DNA of 64,000 bases from Lithodes maja (GCA_037953745.1 JBAKBP010001405.1:124001-188000), one strand, 5' to 3'; positions 43,961 to 54,470 are shown, counted from the first letter of the stretch. The notes: generated by a model not told the origin, from the sequence alone. A program made the numbers and translations.

Positions 43961-45722
43961 GACAGAGACTGGTGGGGAAAACTACCGCCGGGTCTGTATT
44001 GGTCCGCCGGAGCCCAGCTCTGGAAAAAAAGAAAATTTCCAGGAATTAATGCTCATAAGGTTAATCCAACATGTTCGCACACAAGTGTTAATAACCCACC
44101 GGATAACGAGATGTAATGACACAACGATCACAGCTCGTTACGCGGCGGGGTTCAGAATATCTAAACAAATCTTTTGAAGAAAGTGAAGAATACCCTCTGA
44201 CATAATATCGGTCCAGCATGGCGATTATAGTCTTTCTGGTGGTGACTGTCTCAAGATTCAATTTTGGAACAAAAACAACCCCCCATAAAGACGCCGGCCC
44301 TTGAAATATTTTTTGTATAATAAAAAACGGCAGGCTGACACGAGATCTGATTTCTAACGAATTGTCACAAAAAGATCGCCGTAAGTTTGAAGGCGGCGAT
44401 ACCTAAATGTATCACTAAATTAAGTAGTTAAATCGAAATTGAATTTGTAAATTCCTTATTTCCTCCAACTAGGAGCACCCGCCGGGTGTGAAAAAACGAT
44501 ATTAACCCTAATTGAACCTTCAATCGCCGTAAGTATAAAGGCGGCGATACATAAAGTATCACTTAAAAATGGAATGGTTAATTTACTGAATGACTTAGTT
44601 TATCCCACCCTTCCAAGGTACACCCGCCGGGTGAGATGTCAAAACGTTAACCCCATAAGTTCCTGTCCCCACTTCTTTGTAAAAGATTGCCGGGGAGGAA
44701 AGCCCTTAACAACAGCTAGGTTTTTCATGTGGTTTTGTAAAACCTGGTAGAAAAACTACATAACGTATGTTCGCAAGAACAAAGTTTTATAGATGGGAAC
44801 AGCCAATCCGCCGGGAATCAAAGGGGGCCTGAAACCAGGCACCAACAGAGACGCAGTCCTGGAGAGCCACAGACACCTCATCGCCGGGGACACAAGCCTG
44901 TGTTAAAACCATGTGTGGCCCAACACGGCTCTCGGCCGGGTTTTTTTCATGGTGAAACCGAGAAAAAACCCGCCGGAAGGAAACCCACCCCGATCAGACA
45001 CCATCTGAACGTACACTGGACACGAGGGAAGCCACGCACGACTAACCTAAGTCCACACAATAATCCGTGGAATTAGCCAATACACAACTAAACCAGGAAA
45101 CAAACATAGTCCGAGGAATTAGCCAATACACAACTAAAACCCGGATACACATGACACAGTAGGGCATATTTATACATAATAAACAATAACACTTGTACAT
45201 GTGGCAAAGCTACGAGCGGCTGGCTAGGCCTAAGTAGATGGCATAGGAAATGTTGAAATATACACAAAACACTGGAAATATCACAACAGGAACCACCGTC
45301 AACACACCACTGTAGCAAAAACTTCCGGCAATGGGAAGACTGACTCGGGACGCAGAAAAAACTTCACTAAGTGAAGAAAAATACACAGGGAACGTCAGTA
45401 AGCAAAGCTTACCTCATCAGAAAGATAAAAGGCAGCAAAGATTAACGCGTAATGAAAGCCGCCTGCAACACAAGCTAACTAACTGTGAAAAAGTTCACAT
45501 GTCCACAACAGGACCACGAGGGTACATCCGAAATAGATGCCCCAAACACACGACTCAAAATACACTGCACTGCGGGCAACCAGCCCAGGACACTCCTGCT
45601 ACGCATATCCTAACCTTACTCGATACATCCCGGAGTAAACAAATGAGAAAAAACTCACTAGGGACGCAACAAATGCGGAACCAGCGGAGCGTGGGGAGAC
45701 ACGTCCGGGCAGGCTGAGCGCA
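43961..45722 (-). other. DIRS-B leader with CGGCG stem-loop modules
   Basis: Counterpart of the DIRS-A leader without the pogo-like insertion; the empty TA site lies near 45555. Contains CACCCGCCGGGTG-type motifs near 44478 and 44624, ATCGCCG...CGGCGAT arms at about 44375-44400 and 44525-44550, and the CCAATACACAACTAA repeats at 45070-45140. The opposite strand has a 128-codon frame (45331-45717) that I regard as incidental. Confidence 0.7.
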
Positions 45723-46036
45723 GAGCAAAGGAGGAATGACGCCTGAATCAGCGTCTGGTCAGAGATCCACACAAGTACATCCACGATATGATGGAAAGCT
45801 TATTAGATAGTTATTCTTATTTTCTTTTTGTTTTTATTTTTTACGAAGTTTTTTCGTAGTGAGAACCCAATTCATAATGACTGAAGCCATGAGTGAGGTC
45901 GCGTGCGCTCATGATGAAGGCTCCTCAGTTTTTAAATGCTCTGCGCGGTAGATTCAAACTACGGCGGATTAGTGTTTGAAGAGGATGCCTTATGTAATAG
46001 GCATGTTCGTCAATGATGGAGGGGCCACTAATAAAT
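45723..46036 (-). repeat. DIRS-B 5' inverted terminal repeat with left extension
   Basis: Reverse complement of 22811-23120; the outer end reads TGGAGGGGCCACTAATAAAT at 46036. The small sense frame (45784-45599, 61 codons) begins here. Confidence 0.82.
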
Positions 46037-46598
46037 ATATAGATAACAAAAAACAAAAAATCTCAATTTCTCTGGTGACGAGGACTTTCCTCTTCTAATT
46101 CGGAATTTTCCCTCTCTTAACCCGGGAACTGCAGGAAGACTCTTAAGAGTTCCCCCGGCGGACTGCGGGAAGACTCTTAAGAGTAAGGGAAAAAAATAAT
46201 TGATTTAAAACACCCCCCAAAAAAAAAAAAAAAAAAATATTGCCCCTGGGCCATGACAAATATCACTCCTCCACCTCCCCTCCTTCAGTTATCACCTATT
46301 TTCCCTTTTATTCCCTTATTCTGTGGTATATTTTTGTGCTAACATTAGCGAGTTGCAAGCAAGGCATTGTCATCACTGTTAGCAAGCGAGTGCAAGAGAG
46401 AGAGAGAGAGAGAGAGAGAGTACAAAGTACAAAGGAGTACAAAGGAAATCAAGCAACAACGGATCTAGTGACCCTTCTAGGCTGCTTGTCCTCCAAAACA
46501 CTGAGGATCAAGTGTCCAAACAGTGGTTTAGAGTGGGTAAGGGAACATTGGAAAGGGAACCACTGCCCTGCCACTAATGTGGCAGGACTAGGAAGTTA
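46037..46598. repeat. TTAA-bordered repeat, pyrimidine block and (GA)n
   Basis: TTAA at 46117-46120 followed by CCCGGGAACTGC. The motif GGAAGACTCTTAAGAGT occurs twice (about 46135 and 46170), then an A run, a pyrimidine-rich block and TATTTTTGTGCTAACATTAG as at 19074-19330. A (GA)n microsatellite lies at about 46397-46421. No coding signature; 46430-46598 is unrecognised. Confidence 0.5.
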
Positions 46599-47839
46599 GT
46601 AGGGGACATATGGGTTAGTAACTGAGGGGAGGATAAAGTTATTCATTTACAAACGCAGTCAGTCGCGGGTTTGATGCGAGATATTTGTCTAGGCGGAATT
46701 TAAATGAATCAACGGTGCTGCAGTCTATAACGTTTCGGGGAAGCCCATTCCACAAGTTGACAACTCGATTGAAGAAGAAATTCTTAGATTCGTGCGAGTT
46801 AAAAGATTTACCAATAATTTTGCAACCGTTTCCCCGTGTGTAATTAGATTGGTTGATAGTGAAGTACTTACTACAGTTCATATTGTCGATGCCTTTGATG
46901 ATTTTGAACACTTGAATTAAGTCGCCTCTTAATCTGCGCTGGGTTAAAGGAAATAGATTTAATTCTCTAAGACGCTCTTCGTATGGTTTGTTCTTTAGGC
47001 TAGGTATCATTTTGGTAACTCTACGTTGAACTCGTTCTAGCTTGTTTATATCTTTTTGGTAATAAGGGCACCAGGATTGAACGCAGTATTCCAGAAGAGG
47101 GCGGACTAAGGAATTGTAAAGGGTTAGGATAACTTCTTTGGATTTATGCTCAAATGACCTGCCTATAAAGCCAATTATTTTGTTTGCCTTCTTAACAACT
47201 TCTGAACATTGTTGACTCGGTTTTAGGTTACTCGATATTGTTACTCCCAGATCAGTTTCTCTGTTTACATTCTTAAGCTGAGTGCCATTCATCGAATAGT
47301 TTGCTTTCTCATTTAGGTATCCGACATGTAGTACTTTACATTTATCCGCATTGAAACTCATTTGCCAAATTTGGGCCCAACATGACAATTTATCTAGATT
47401 GTGTTGCATATCGTCAACTTGTTCTTTTGAGAGTACGCTATTTGCAATTTTTGTATCGTCAGCAAATTTTGAGATTGTGCAGGTGAGACCCTCATCTATG
47501 TCGTTGATGTAAATTAGAAAGAGAATTGGTCCTAGTACCGATCCCTGGGGTACCCCGCTACTTACATTGGTCCATTTAGATGCCTTACCGTTTATGACTA
47601 CTCTTTGCTTTCTGTTGTTGAGCCAATTTTCTATCCATTTCAACACACCGTCTTGTATTCCATGCGCTTTTAGTTTTAGCAGTAAACGTTTGTGGGGAAC
47701 TTTGTCAAAGGCCTTTTGAAAATCAAGGTATATAATATCTACAGCTTTACTCTCATCGTAGAGGTTGAGGATATCGTGGAAGAAGTCTAAGAGGTTTGTT
47801 AAACAGGAACGTTTTTTACGAAAGCCGTGTTGAGTATCT
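46599..47839 (-). pseudogene. CR1-like RT and C-terminal part, cut by piggyBac
   Basis: On the minus strand from 47839: FRKKRSCLTNLLDFFHDIL, DFQKAFDKVPHKRLLLKL, WIENWLNNRKQRVVING, SGVPQGSVLGPILFLIYIND and KFADDTKIANSVLS (catalytic ADD), then the C-terminal part VRPLLEYCVQSWCPYYQKD, LERVQRRVTKMIPSLKN, RRLRGDLIQVFKIIKGID and VVNLWNGLPRNVID, with a stop at 46639. The 5' half is cut off at GAGTATCT (47839), where the related copy at 56568 continues TTAAG. Its last ~245 bp are duplicated at 56327-56568. Confidence 0.85.
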
Positions 47840-47853
47840 CCCTCCGACCCCGG
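47840..47853 (+). repeat. piggyBac terminal inverted repeat, left
   Basis: CCCTCCGACCCCGG; 13 of 14 bases match the right end reversed (52033-52046). Confidence 0.85.
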
Positions 47854-48219
47854 CTAGGGAATATCGTAACTGTACTCTGTGTCCGGGGGTTTTCAGGAAT
47901 TTTGGTACAAGTTGACTCACATGTTACTCCTGAAATACATTACACAAAGTTATAAAAAAAACAGAAAAATGTAGCACAAACCTTCATGTGTAGAATGCCG
48001 TTGAGTAGAGGTCTCTAGCCCAAGTGATTGCATAATGGTGAGCGCGGGAAGTGGAGTGATTTTTATGCGTGAAAATCATCCCGCGTTCGGATGCGTCGCC
48101 TTGGCCCAGGCCGCGGCTCGTCGCGCCAAACTTTTTACCTCCCGGAGGCGATTTTATGTATTGATAGTGATGTTATTATAGTTATTTGGAGTCCAATTAT
48201 ATAAAATATGTGTATTAGG

Positions 48220-48745
48220 CTATCATTTTCACTAATATTTCACATTTTCACTCGATACCGTAGTTTTTATGAGTAATTGAGGTAGGTTATTGTTATATTA
48301 GGCACTGATTATTCGTTATCACAGGTGTTTATTATACTTTGGCCATCAAATCTTAGGTCTTGTGTCACTTTCACTTTGACAAATATGCTTTAGAGAGTGT
48401 CACTGTCACTGATAATGCTCATTTTCACTTGATACGGTACATTTTATTAGTAATTGAGGTAGGTTATTGTTATATTAGGCACTGATTATTCGTTATCACA
48501 GGTGTTTATTATACTTTGGCCATCTAATATTAGTTCGTGTGTCACTTTCACTTTGGTAAATATGCTTGAGAGAGTGTCACTTTCACTGATAATGCTCATT
48601 TTCACTTGATACGGTACATTTTATTAGTAATTGAGGTAGGTTATTGTTATATTAGGCACTGATTATTCGTTATCACAGGTGTTTATTATACTTTGGCCAT
48701 CTAATATTATGTCATGTGTCACTTTCACTTAGTTATATGCTTTGT
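48220..48745. repeat. 177 bp tandem repeat, about three copies, in piggyBac 3' region
   Basis: TAATTGAGGTAGGTTATTG recurs at about 48274, 48451 and 48628 (177 bp period), each copy with GTTTATTATACTTTGGCCAT and GTGTCACTTTCACTT. It lies between the transposase stop and the left end, where piggyBac elements keep cis-acting sequence. Confidence 0.85.
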
Positions 48746-48910
48746 AAACGTTTTATATACAATTTATTGTGTCTTTTTTCACTTATTTATATATGTTTTC
48801 ATAATACATGACTTTTTTTATCACAATACACCTGTACATTGTTTTATTTCCACTTGTTGCCTATATACATACATATTGTCAGTCTTTGGTACTTTCACTA
48901 TGATTATTAG

Positions 48911-51900
48911 TTAGTACTCCTGCTTGCTGTGGTATTCAGCAAAGCACGGTATAGGACATAGTGACAGTCGGCACTCCACACACTGCATGGTGGTCTTTTT
49001 CTGCTTCCTCGGCCTCACCTGGCTGTTCCAGCAGACATGGCACCGCCTTCTGCTAATGGTGACTCCATCTCGTTCCAGAGGCAGGTAACCGAGCTTGTGC
49101 ACACTTACAAACTGTGCAGCCTGCATGCGGTCCTGAACGGGGCGCCCAGGTTGTGCCACTGCCCTCTGTGGCATAGCATACCTGTCCAGGAGCTCCACCA
49201 ACACCTGTTTTTGGAACCTCCGCAGGCTACTGAACTTCCTGGGTGTGCGCGGATTCCGAAGCCTGTAGATATTATAGGCATTCAGCATTGACATGTCCAC
49301 CATGTGCAGAAAGAACTTTTTGTACCATCTGCACGAGGTACGCAGACAGTCGATGAAGCCTATCTGCATGTCGGACTTGTCCACCAGCCTCATATTTATG
49401 TTGTAGTCCAGGACAGCATCGGGCTTGGTCACCCTGACTTTGGTGCGGCGATCCACCTTGCCAGTCTCAACCATTTCCCCCTTGTGGACGGTGCTCAGGA
49501 TGTTGACCTTCCGCTGGTCGTGCCAGTGGATAGCCAGAATGGGTCCCGACTTCTTCTTGAAGACATCGCCTTTCTTTGTTTTAGGAGGGAAACTTGGCAT
49601 GCCCTTCCTTTTTGCTCTAACTGTGCCTACAGTCCCCGTCTGGCGCTCATGGAGGTACTTTGAGAGAGTGGGGGACGTGTAGTAGTTGTCCGTGTAGAGG
49701 ACGTGATTCTTTTCGAAGTACCGGTTCATCATGGCTTGAACCACTGCTCCGCCAAAGCCAATGAGGGGGTCTATTGCCACGTCCCCTTCCTTCCCGCTGT
49801 AGACCAGGAAGTCCAGGACATAGCCAGTTTGGCAATCGCACAGCACAAAGAACTTTATACCAAAGCGATGTCTCTTTGAGGGGATGTACTGCCTGAAGCT
49901 CAGCTTTCCCCGGAACAGCACAAGAGACTCGTCAATACAGACGTTGCAGAAGGGCATGAAGTAGGACGTGAAACGTTCTCTCATCATCTCGTACAACGTC
50001 CTAATTTTCCACAGTTTGTCAGGGAGATGCATGTCGGTGTTGGTGACAAGATGGAGCGCTCCGAGGATGTCGAGGTACCGGTCCCGAGAGATGTATTTCC
50101 CGAAGGCAGGGGTGGATATTAGATCTTTGGTGATCCAATAGTCAGCCAACCTGTGCTTCTTCACATGAGGCATTAGCATGGTGATTGCCAGGAACACCAT
50201 GAACTCGGGATGAGTCACTGGGGTCCACCGCTTCATGTGGCCCTTGGTCACCTTGCCAAAAAAGTTAACCTGGATTTGGTAATGCTTATTTGTCTCTTTT
50301 ATGACAAAGTCAGTAACCTCCTTATCAAAAAAAGCCTCGAAAAGCTCATGTGGTCGAGCATTGGGGCCTGCAGGAAAACTTGGGGTAACTCCTGGAGCAT
50401 CCTGTACCTCATCAAAAGGGGTTACATCAGGGTCAATGACTTGATCAGCAGCCACATCCTGCCAGTTGAAAACATAAAATCCGTCCTTCTGGCGACGCTG
50501 ACGAGGAGCTACAGCGGGGGCAGCACGCCCACGAACTTTGGCGGCGCGAACCCTAGGGCGGCCAGGAGCGCGACGGCGCCCAGGCCCAGCCCGGCGGCCA
50601 GCCAGGCGGCCAGGGCGGCCAGGAGCACGACGGCCCTGGGCAAAGCGTCTGGGTTGAGGGTCGTCGATGTCCATAAATTCGTCATCGTCGTTGTCGTCAG
50701 AGCCGTCATCTTGCCCTGACGGTGGACCCAGGTAATCATGGCCAGAGTCGTCTGTGAGGTGCCCTTCATCTTCAGAGCCCCCCTCATATTCTTGCGGGGA
50801 ACGAATGATGCGTGGGCGGCGTGTAGGTCGGCGAGGTGGGGAAGGAGTGGGAGATGAGGCTCTGTCATCTTCATACAGAGGTTCGGGGCTCCTTGGCCTA
50901 CGACGAGTCTTAGACAGCACTGGTTCAGTGTCTGTAGGTGCAGGTATGGATGCGAGGTCAAACACATCATCAGGAACCTCTGTTGTAGGCTGGAGAGGTG
51001 GGGTGGACCCTGGGGAAACTTGCGGGGGCGTATGGCTGGGAGCGGCAGGGGTGGAAGCCGCAGGGGTGGAAGCCGCGGGAGCCTCGAACAAAGAGCGCCT
51101 ACTTGTAGCTCCTTTTTTGACATATTTTCTCCCTTTTCCCTTTTCTTTAGTAGTATGTCTCCTCTCGGGGGAAATAGGGGGTAAATAGGACGAAAGTGGG
51201 GGTTCCTCAACCCTAGGCAGTGCTGGTGGTGGTGGGGAAGAATGGCGGGAGCCTGGGGCAACTTGGGTGGCGTGGGTAGATAAGGAAGACAATGGCGGGT
51301 CAACCTCGGCCTCACGCGCAGCCTCACTGGCACCCTCACGCACTGCTCCCTCACCAACTTTTAGGGCCTCTTTCCTGGCTGCCGCGGCCGCCTTTTTGAG
51401 CACTTGTTTCTTATAGAAACGTATCTTGAATGGGGATTTAGCTGGCGAAGGGCTAGGTGTCGTGTCACTCAACCTAAACTTGGCAGTCGACCTAGTGCTG
51501 TCCCATTCGCTCACTCTCACTAGACTCTCATCACCTTGCACAACTATGTCACGTTCAGTACTATCATCACTTTCATCGTCATGCTCAAATCCAATAAAAA
51601 GCGCGTCTCTTTCACGGATTTCTTCTATATCGTCAAAATCCTCACTATAGTGAGACTCGTAAGACTCGGAGCTATCACTGCCCAAGTCATCACCAATTTT
51701 TTGGCCTTCACCACGTTCATAACTCCTCAAAGCTATTTCAATACCTCCGGGAGTCAACGCATCTTGTGCGTGCATTCGCGTTAGGGCGCGACGAACATGG
51801 GCAGGCGTCGAAGGGAGTGTGGAATCGGACACAAGGGAATCACTTTTTGGGCTAGTATCCATGTTGGCGGCAGGGTAGAGACTGGCGTACATGCTGTCTG

Positions 51901-52021
51901 GTAGCGCCGCCTGGTGACCACGGAGCAAAATTTGTACGCGCGCCATTCGAAAAGCACTCACGCAAGCAATGGTACAGTGTTGTACCACCCGGGTTCCTCG
52001 GGCCAAAAAAAAATGGTACAC
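48911..52021 (-). CDS. piggyBac-type transposase with long disordered N-terminus
   Basis: 1,036 codons from the first ATG; the true start may be the later MARVQ or MDTSPKSDS. About 530 residues of acidic, Pro/Ser-rich, low-complexity sequence precede the domain, with two AT-hook-like cores (RRAPGRPGRL, RRRAPGRPRVR) near residues 475-500. The core (about 540-940) starts ELFEAFFDKEVTDFVI. The three catalytic Asp of the family are visible: D697 in VCIDESLV, D778 in LYTDNYYTS and D881 in RLVDKSDM. The C-terminal Cys-rich domain CHVC...CVEC...CPIPC (994-1026) is of the kind that binds the transposon end. Usual transposases have about 600 residues, so the N-terminus is exceptional. All key residues are present. 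Confidence 0.88.
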   Translation of the reverse strand: MYHFFLARGTRVVQHCTIACVSAFRMARVQILLRGHQAALPDSMYASLYPAANMDTSPKSDSLVSDSTLPSTPAHVRRALTRMHAQDALTPGGIEIALRSYERGEGQKIGDDLGSDSSESYESHYSEDFDDIEEIRERDALFIGFEHDDESDDSTERDIVVQGDESLVRVSEWDSTRSTAKFRLSDTTPSPSPAKSPFKIRFYKKQVLKKAAAAARKEALKVGEGAVREGASEAAREAEVDPPLSSLSTHATQVAPGSRHSSPPPPALPRVEEPPLSSYLPPISPERRHTTKEKGKGRKYVKKGATSRRSLFEAPAASTPAASTPAAPSHTPPQVSPGSTPPLQPTTEVPDDVFDLASIPAPTDTEPVLSKTRRRPRSPEPLYEDDRASSPTPSPPRRPTRRPRIIRSPQEYEGGSEDEGHLTDDSGHDYLGPPSGQDDGSDDNDDDEFMDIDDPQPRRFAQGRRAPGRPGRLAGRRAGPGRRRAPGRPRVRAAKVRGRAAPAVAPRQRRQKDGFYVFNWQDVAADQVIDPDVTPFDEVQDAPGVTPSFPAGPNARPHELFEAFFDKEVTDFVIKETNKHYQIQVNFFGKVTKGHMKRWTPVTHPEFMVFLAITMLMPHVKKHRLADYWITKDLISTPAFGKYISRDRYLDILGALHLVTNTDMHLPDKLWKIRTLYEMMRERFTSYFMPFCNVCIDESLVLFRGKLSFRQYIPSKRHRFGIKFFVLCDCQTGYVLDFLVYSGKEGDVAIDPLIGFGGAVVQAMMNRYFEKNHVLYTDNYYTSPTLSKYLHERQTGTVGTVRAKRKGMPSFPPKTKKGDVFKKKSGPILAIHWHDQRKVNILSTVHKGEMVETGKVDRRTKVRVTKPDAVLDYNINMRLVDKSDMQIGFIDCLRTSCRWYKKFFLHMVDMSMLNAYNIYRLRNPRTPRKFSSLRRFQKQVLVELLDRYAMPQRAVAQPGRPVQDRMQAAQFVSVHKLGYLPLERDGVTISRRRCHVCWNSQVRPRKQKKTTMQCVECRLSLCPIPCFAEYHSKQEY

Positions 52022-52046
52022 ACGTGTACCACCCGGGGTCGAAGGG
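51970..52046. repeat. piggyBac right end with subterminal palindromic repeats
   Basis: Two copies of an inverted motif: GGTACAGTGTTGTACCACCC (51970) and GGTACACACGTGTACCACCC (52015), the second followed by the terminal repeat to 52046. Likely transposase-binding sites. No matching pair is evident at the left end. Confidence 0.65.
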
Positions 52047-52050
52047 TTAA

Positions 52051-53953
52051 TATGCTGCGGGAAATTTGGGAAGGAACTGTGCCGCCTTGTTCCTTGTTGA
52101 AGTATGTGTTTGAAAGCCGTGAGCGCATGCTTAAGAGTCTGGAGATGGCAGGTCGGAATTTAACAGGGTCACAAGCTTTAATGAAGGACAGGTATGATCG
52201 CAAAGTGAAGCTCCGGGAGTTCATTGTGGGACAGGAGGTGTTGATTTTGTTGCCTTTGGTGGGTAACCCCTTGTCGGCGAAGTATACTGGACCCTATAAA
52301 ATTGTGGAGAAAATTTCGGACCTAGATTACCTTGTTGCCACTCCAGACAGGAGGAAGAAGAATCAGTTATGTCACGTGAACCTGATAAAAGAGTATGTGA
52401 GGCGCCCCTCTGAGCCTCTCACTGTCCCTGTGTTGGCTTGTTGCGGCCGTGGTGGAGAAGGAGAGGGGGACAGTCAAGCTTCAGAGGAGGATAGCTGGGA
52501 TCACCATGTTTCAGCGGATCAGTGGGCGGGGAACTCGAGCCTAAGGGCTGACGAGGCTATAGCCCATTTGCCTGAGCCGCAATTTGAAGCTATCCGTCAG
52601 TTGCTCGGTTTATACCCCACTGTATTCGCTGAACATCCAGGCCTCACTACTCAGGCTATGCATGATGTTGACGTGGGGCACCATCTACCCTTTAAGTCAA
52701 TCCCATACCGTGTGCCCCCCATAAAACTACCCGCTCTGAGGGATGAGTTGGAGTATATGCTCGGTAGAGGGTTGATAGAGAAAGGTACCGTTAAATGGAC
52801 TTCCCCCGTAACACTGCAGCCTAAACCAGATGGCAAGGTACGCTTCTGTATTGATTTCCGTAGGCTAAACGGTTTGACTCCAACTAACCCATATCCTCTT
52901 CCTCGGGTTGATGATAGTGTTGATAAAATTGGTAATGCTCGGTTTTTGTCTAAAGTTGATTTAGTAAAAGGTTACTGGCAAGTACCTTTGTCCGAGCGCG
53001 CTAAAGAGGTATGTGGTTTTGTGGTGGACGGGAGTACTTACCGGTGTAATGTTATGCCCTACGGACTTAAGAATGCACCAGCAACGTTTCAGAACCTGAT
53101 GAATGAAATTGTCAAGGACATTCCAAATTGCACCGTATACTTGGACGATGTAATCATTTATGATGACGACTTTGAGAGCCATTGTGAGCACCTGGAGACC
53201 TTGTTCCGGAAACTTAGTGAAGCAAGTCTGGTAGTAAATTTGGCAAAGTGTGACTTCGTAAAAGCCACTGTGCAGTACCTTGGGTTTGTAGTGGGAAGGG
53301 GACAGGTGTGCCCTCCTCAGAACAAGGTACAGGCTATCAATAAATTTCCGCACCCAACCACCAAGAAGCAGATCATGAGATTCTTGGGTATGATAGGCTA
53401 CTACAGACGCTTTATAAAAGGTTACTCTACGGTGTTGGCACCTCTCACAGATTTGTTATCTAAAGACAAAAAGTTTTTGTGGGCGCCTGAGTGTGAAAAG
53501 GCTTTTAATTTAGTGAAGCATTTGCTGTGTACTCACCCGATACTCAGGGCCCCAGACTTTAACAGGCCTTTTCAGCTGGCAACAGATGCTAGTGGTGTAG
53601 GGGCTGGTGCCGTCTTGCTACAGACAGACAATGAAGGTGTGGAACACCCAGTAAGTTTCTTTTCTAAGAAGTTCAATGCTGCACAAAAGAACTATTCTAC
53701 AATAGAAAAGGAATTACTGGCGATTGTGCTGTCACTCAGGCACTTCGAGGTGTATGTTCCAGCCTATGGCCCAGTCGTGGTTATCTACACTGATCATCAC
53801 CCTTTGAGATTCCTAAATCAATTTCACAATCGCAATATGAGACTGACCCGGTGGTCATTGATGTTGCAGGAGTATAACCTGGACATCCGACATATTGCGG
53901 GATGTGACAATGTGATTGCGGATTGTTTATCGAGGGTAGATGATCAGTCGTAG
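52051..53953 (+). pseudogene. Ty3/Gypsy pol fragment: integrase C-terminus, RT, RNase H
   Basis: One uninterrupted frame (which by chance also stays open upstream into piggyBac). Integrase C-terminus: REIWEGTVPPCSLLKYV, YDRKVKLREFIVGQEVLILL and the GPY/F-like AKYTGPYKIVEKISDLDYLV. Linker of about 100 residues. RT: WTSPVTLQPKPDGKVRFCID, FLSKVDLVKGYWQVPL, MPYGLKNAPATFQNLMN and CTVYLDDVIIYDDDF (catalytic DD). RNase H: FQLATDASGVGAGAVLL, NYSTIEKELLAIVLSLRHFE and YTDHHPLRFL, ending with GCDNVIADCLSRVDDQS. The integrase core is lost at the piggyBac junction. RT and RNase H residues look intact, but the gene is incomplete. Confidence 0.87.
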
Positions 53954-54470
53954 GCTATCACAGGTGTATGATCCCGAAGAGATTGACACACGGGTAGCCT
54001 CCTGCTTTGGTTTGAGTAGTATTTTGCGCTTGGTGCTTGTTGGCTCGCGGTTGTAGCCCAGCGTATTGGGTCGTAAAGCAGGATTGTTGAGCGTTTGGTA
54101 TAGAAGAAAATAGGCTGCCCTTATAGTGCAGCCGGAAAAAAACATATTAAAATATAAAAAATCATAAAAAAAACTCTTTCTTTTTGATATAGATAATTGT
54201 ATAAGTTTGTCATAGCCTATAGTGTTTGAGTAGTCCACGAACTATCAAACGGCTGAGCTGCTGTAAGCTCGCTCTGGGAGCATGATATTATGTCTTTTAC
54301 TATTGTTGGGAGGAGTTATGAAATGTGAATTTTTTTTTTATATAAGATGTGTTTTAGTGATAAACTCAGCGTTGTTTTAGTGCCATGCGGTCGCTGGGTG
54401 TGAGGGGTTTGATGGGGTTCTGTATATCAGATTTTAGCTCAGGGTTGAGCAAGTAAAATCTTGGGGGAGG
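53954..54470 (+). other. Gypsy 3' non-coding region with polypurine tract
   Basis: About 515 bp without coding signature; ends with the purine tract GGGGGAGG (54463-54470) directly before the LTR, the expected primer for plus-strand synthesis. Confidence 0.7.

Larger units (their letters stand above)
34155..46036 (-). mobile_element. DIRS-B: full-length DIRS-like element with nested RTE-like insertion
   Basis: Same layout as DIRS-A on the opposite strand: 5' repeat (45723-46036), leader, gag, RT, recombinase, G tract, internal complementary region, 3' repeat. Length 11,882 bp; about 8,661 bp without the RTE-like insertion and one copy of its target duplication. gag has a nonsense codon and an insertion, and the recombinase a nonsense codon and a frameshift, so only ORF2 is open. 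It could move only with help from another copy. Confidence 0.87.
47840..52046 (-). mobile_element. piggyBac-type DNA transposon, complete ends
   Basis: Terminal inverted repeats CCCTCCGACCCCGG (47840) and CCCTTCGACCCCGG (reversed, ending at 52046), TTAA on the right (52047-52050). On the left, TTAA is missing, although the CR1-like target has TTAA exactly at this place (compare 56569). The transposase frame is intact. Length 4,207 bp. The left flank is CR1-like and the right flank Ty3/Gypsy pol, so the flanks do not come from one site. Confidence 0.88.

Noticed and set aside
45331..45717. 88-128 codon antisense frame in the DIRS leader (also 18394-18660, 62695-62961)
   Set aside because: Open in several copies, but the copies are close relatives and the opposite strand is open as well. 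No family resemblance; likely incidental.
50210..51357. Frames overlapping the transposase N-terminus on both strands
   Set aside because: GC-rich low-complexity sequence keeps other frames open; only the transposase frame continues into a recognised domain.
51914..52050. N-terminal extension of the Gypsy pol frame
   Set aside because: These codons lie in the piggyBac end, antisense to its transposase start; the open frame across the junction is chance.
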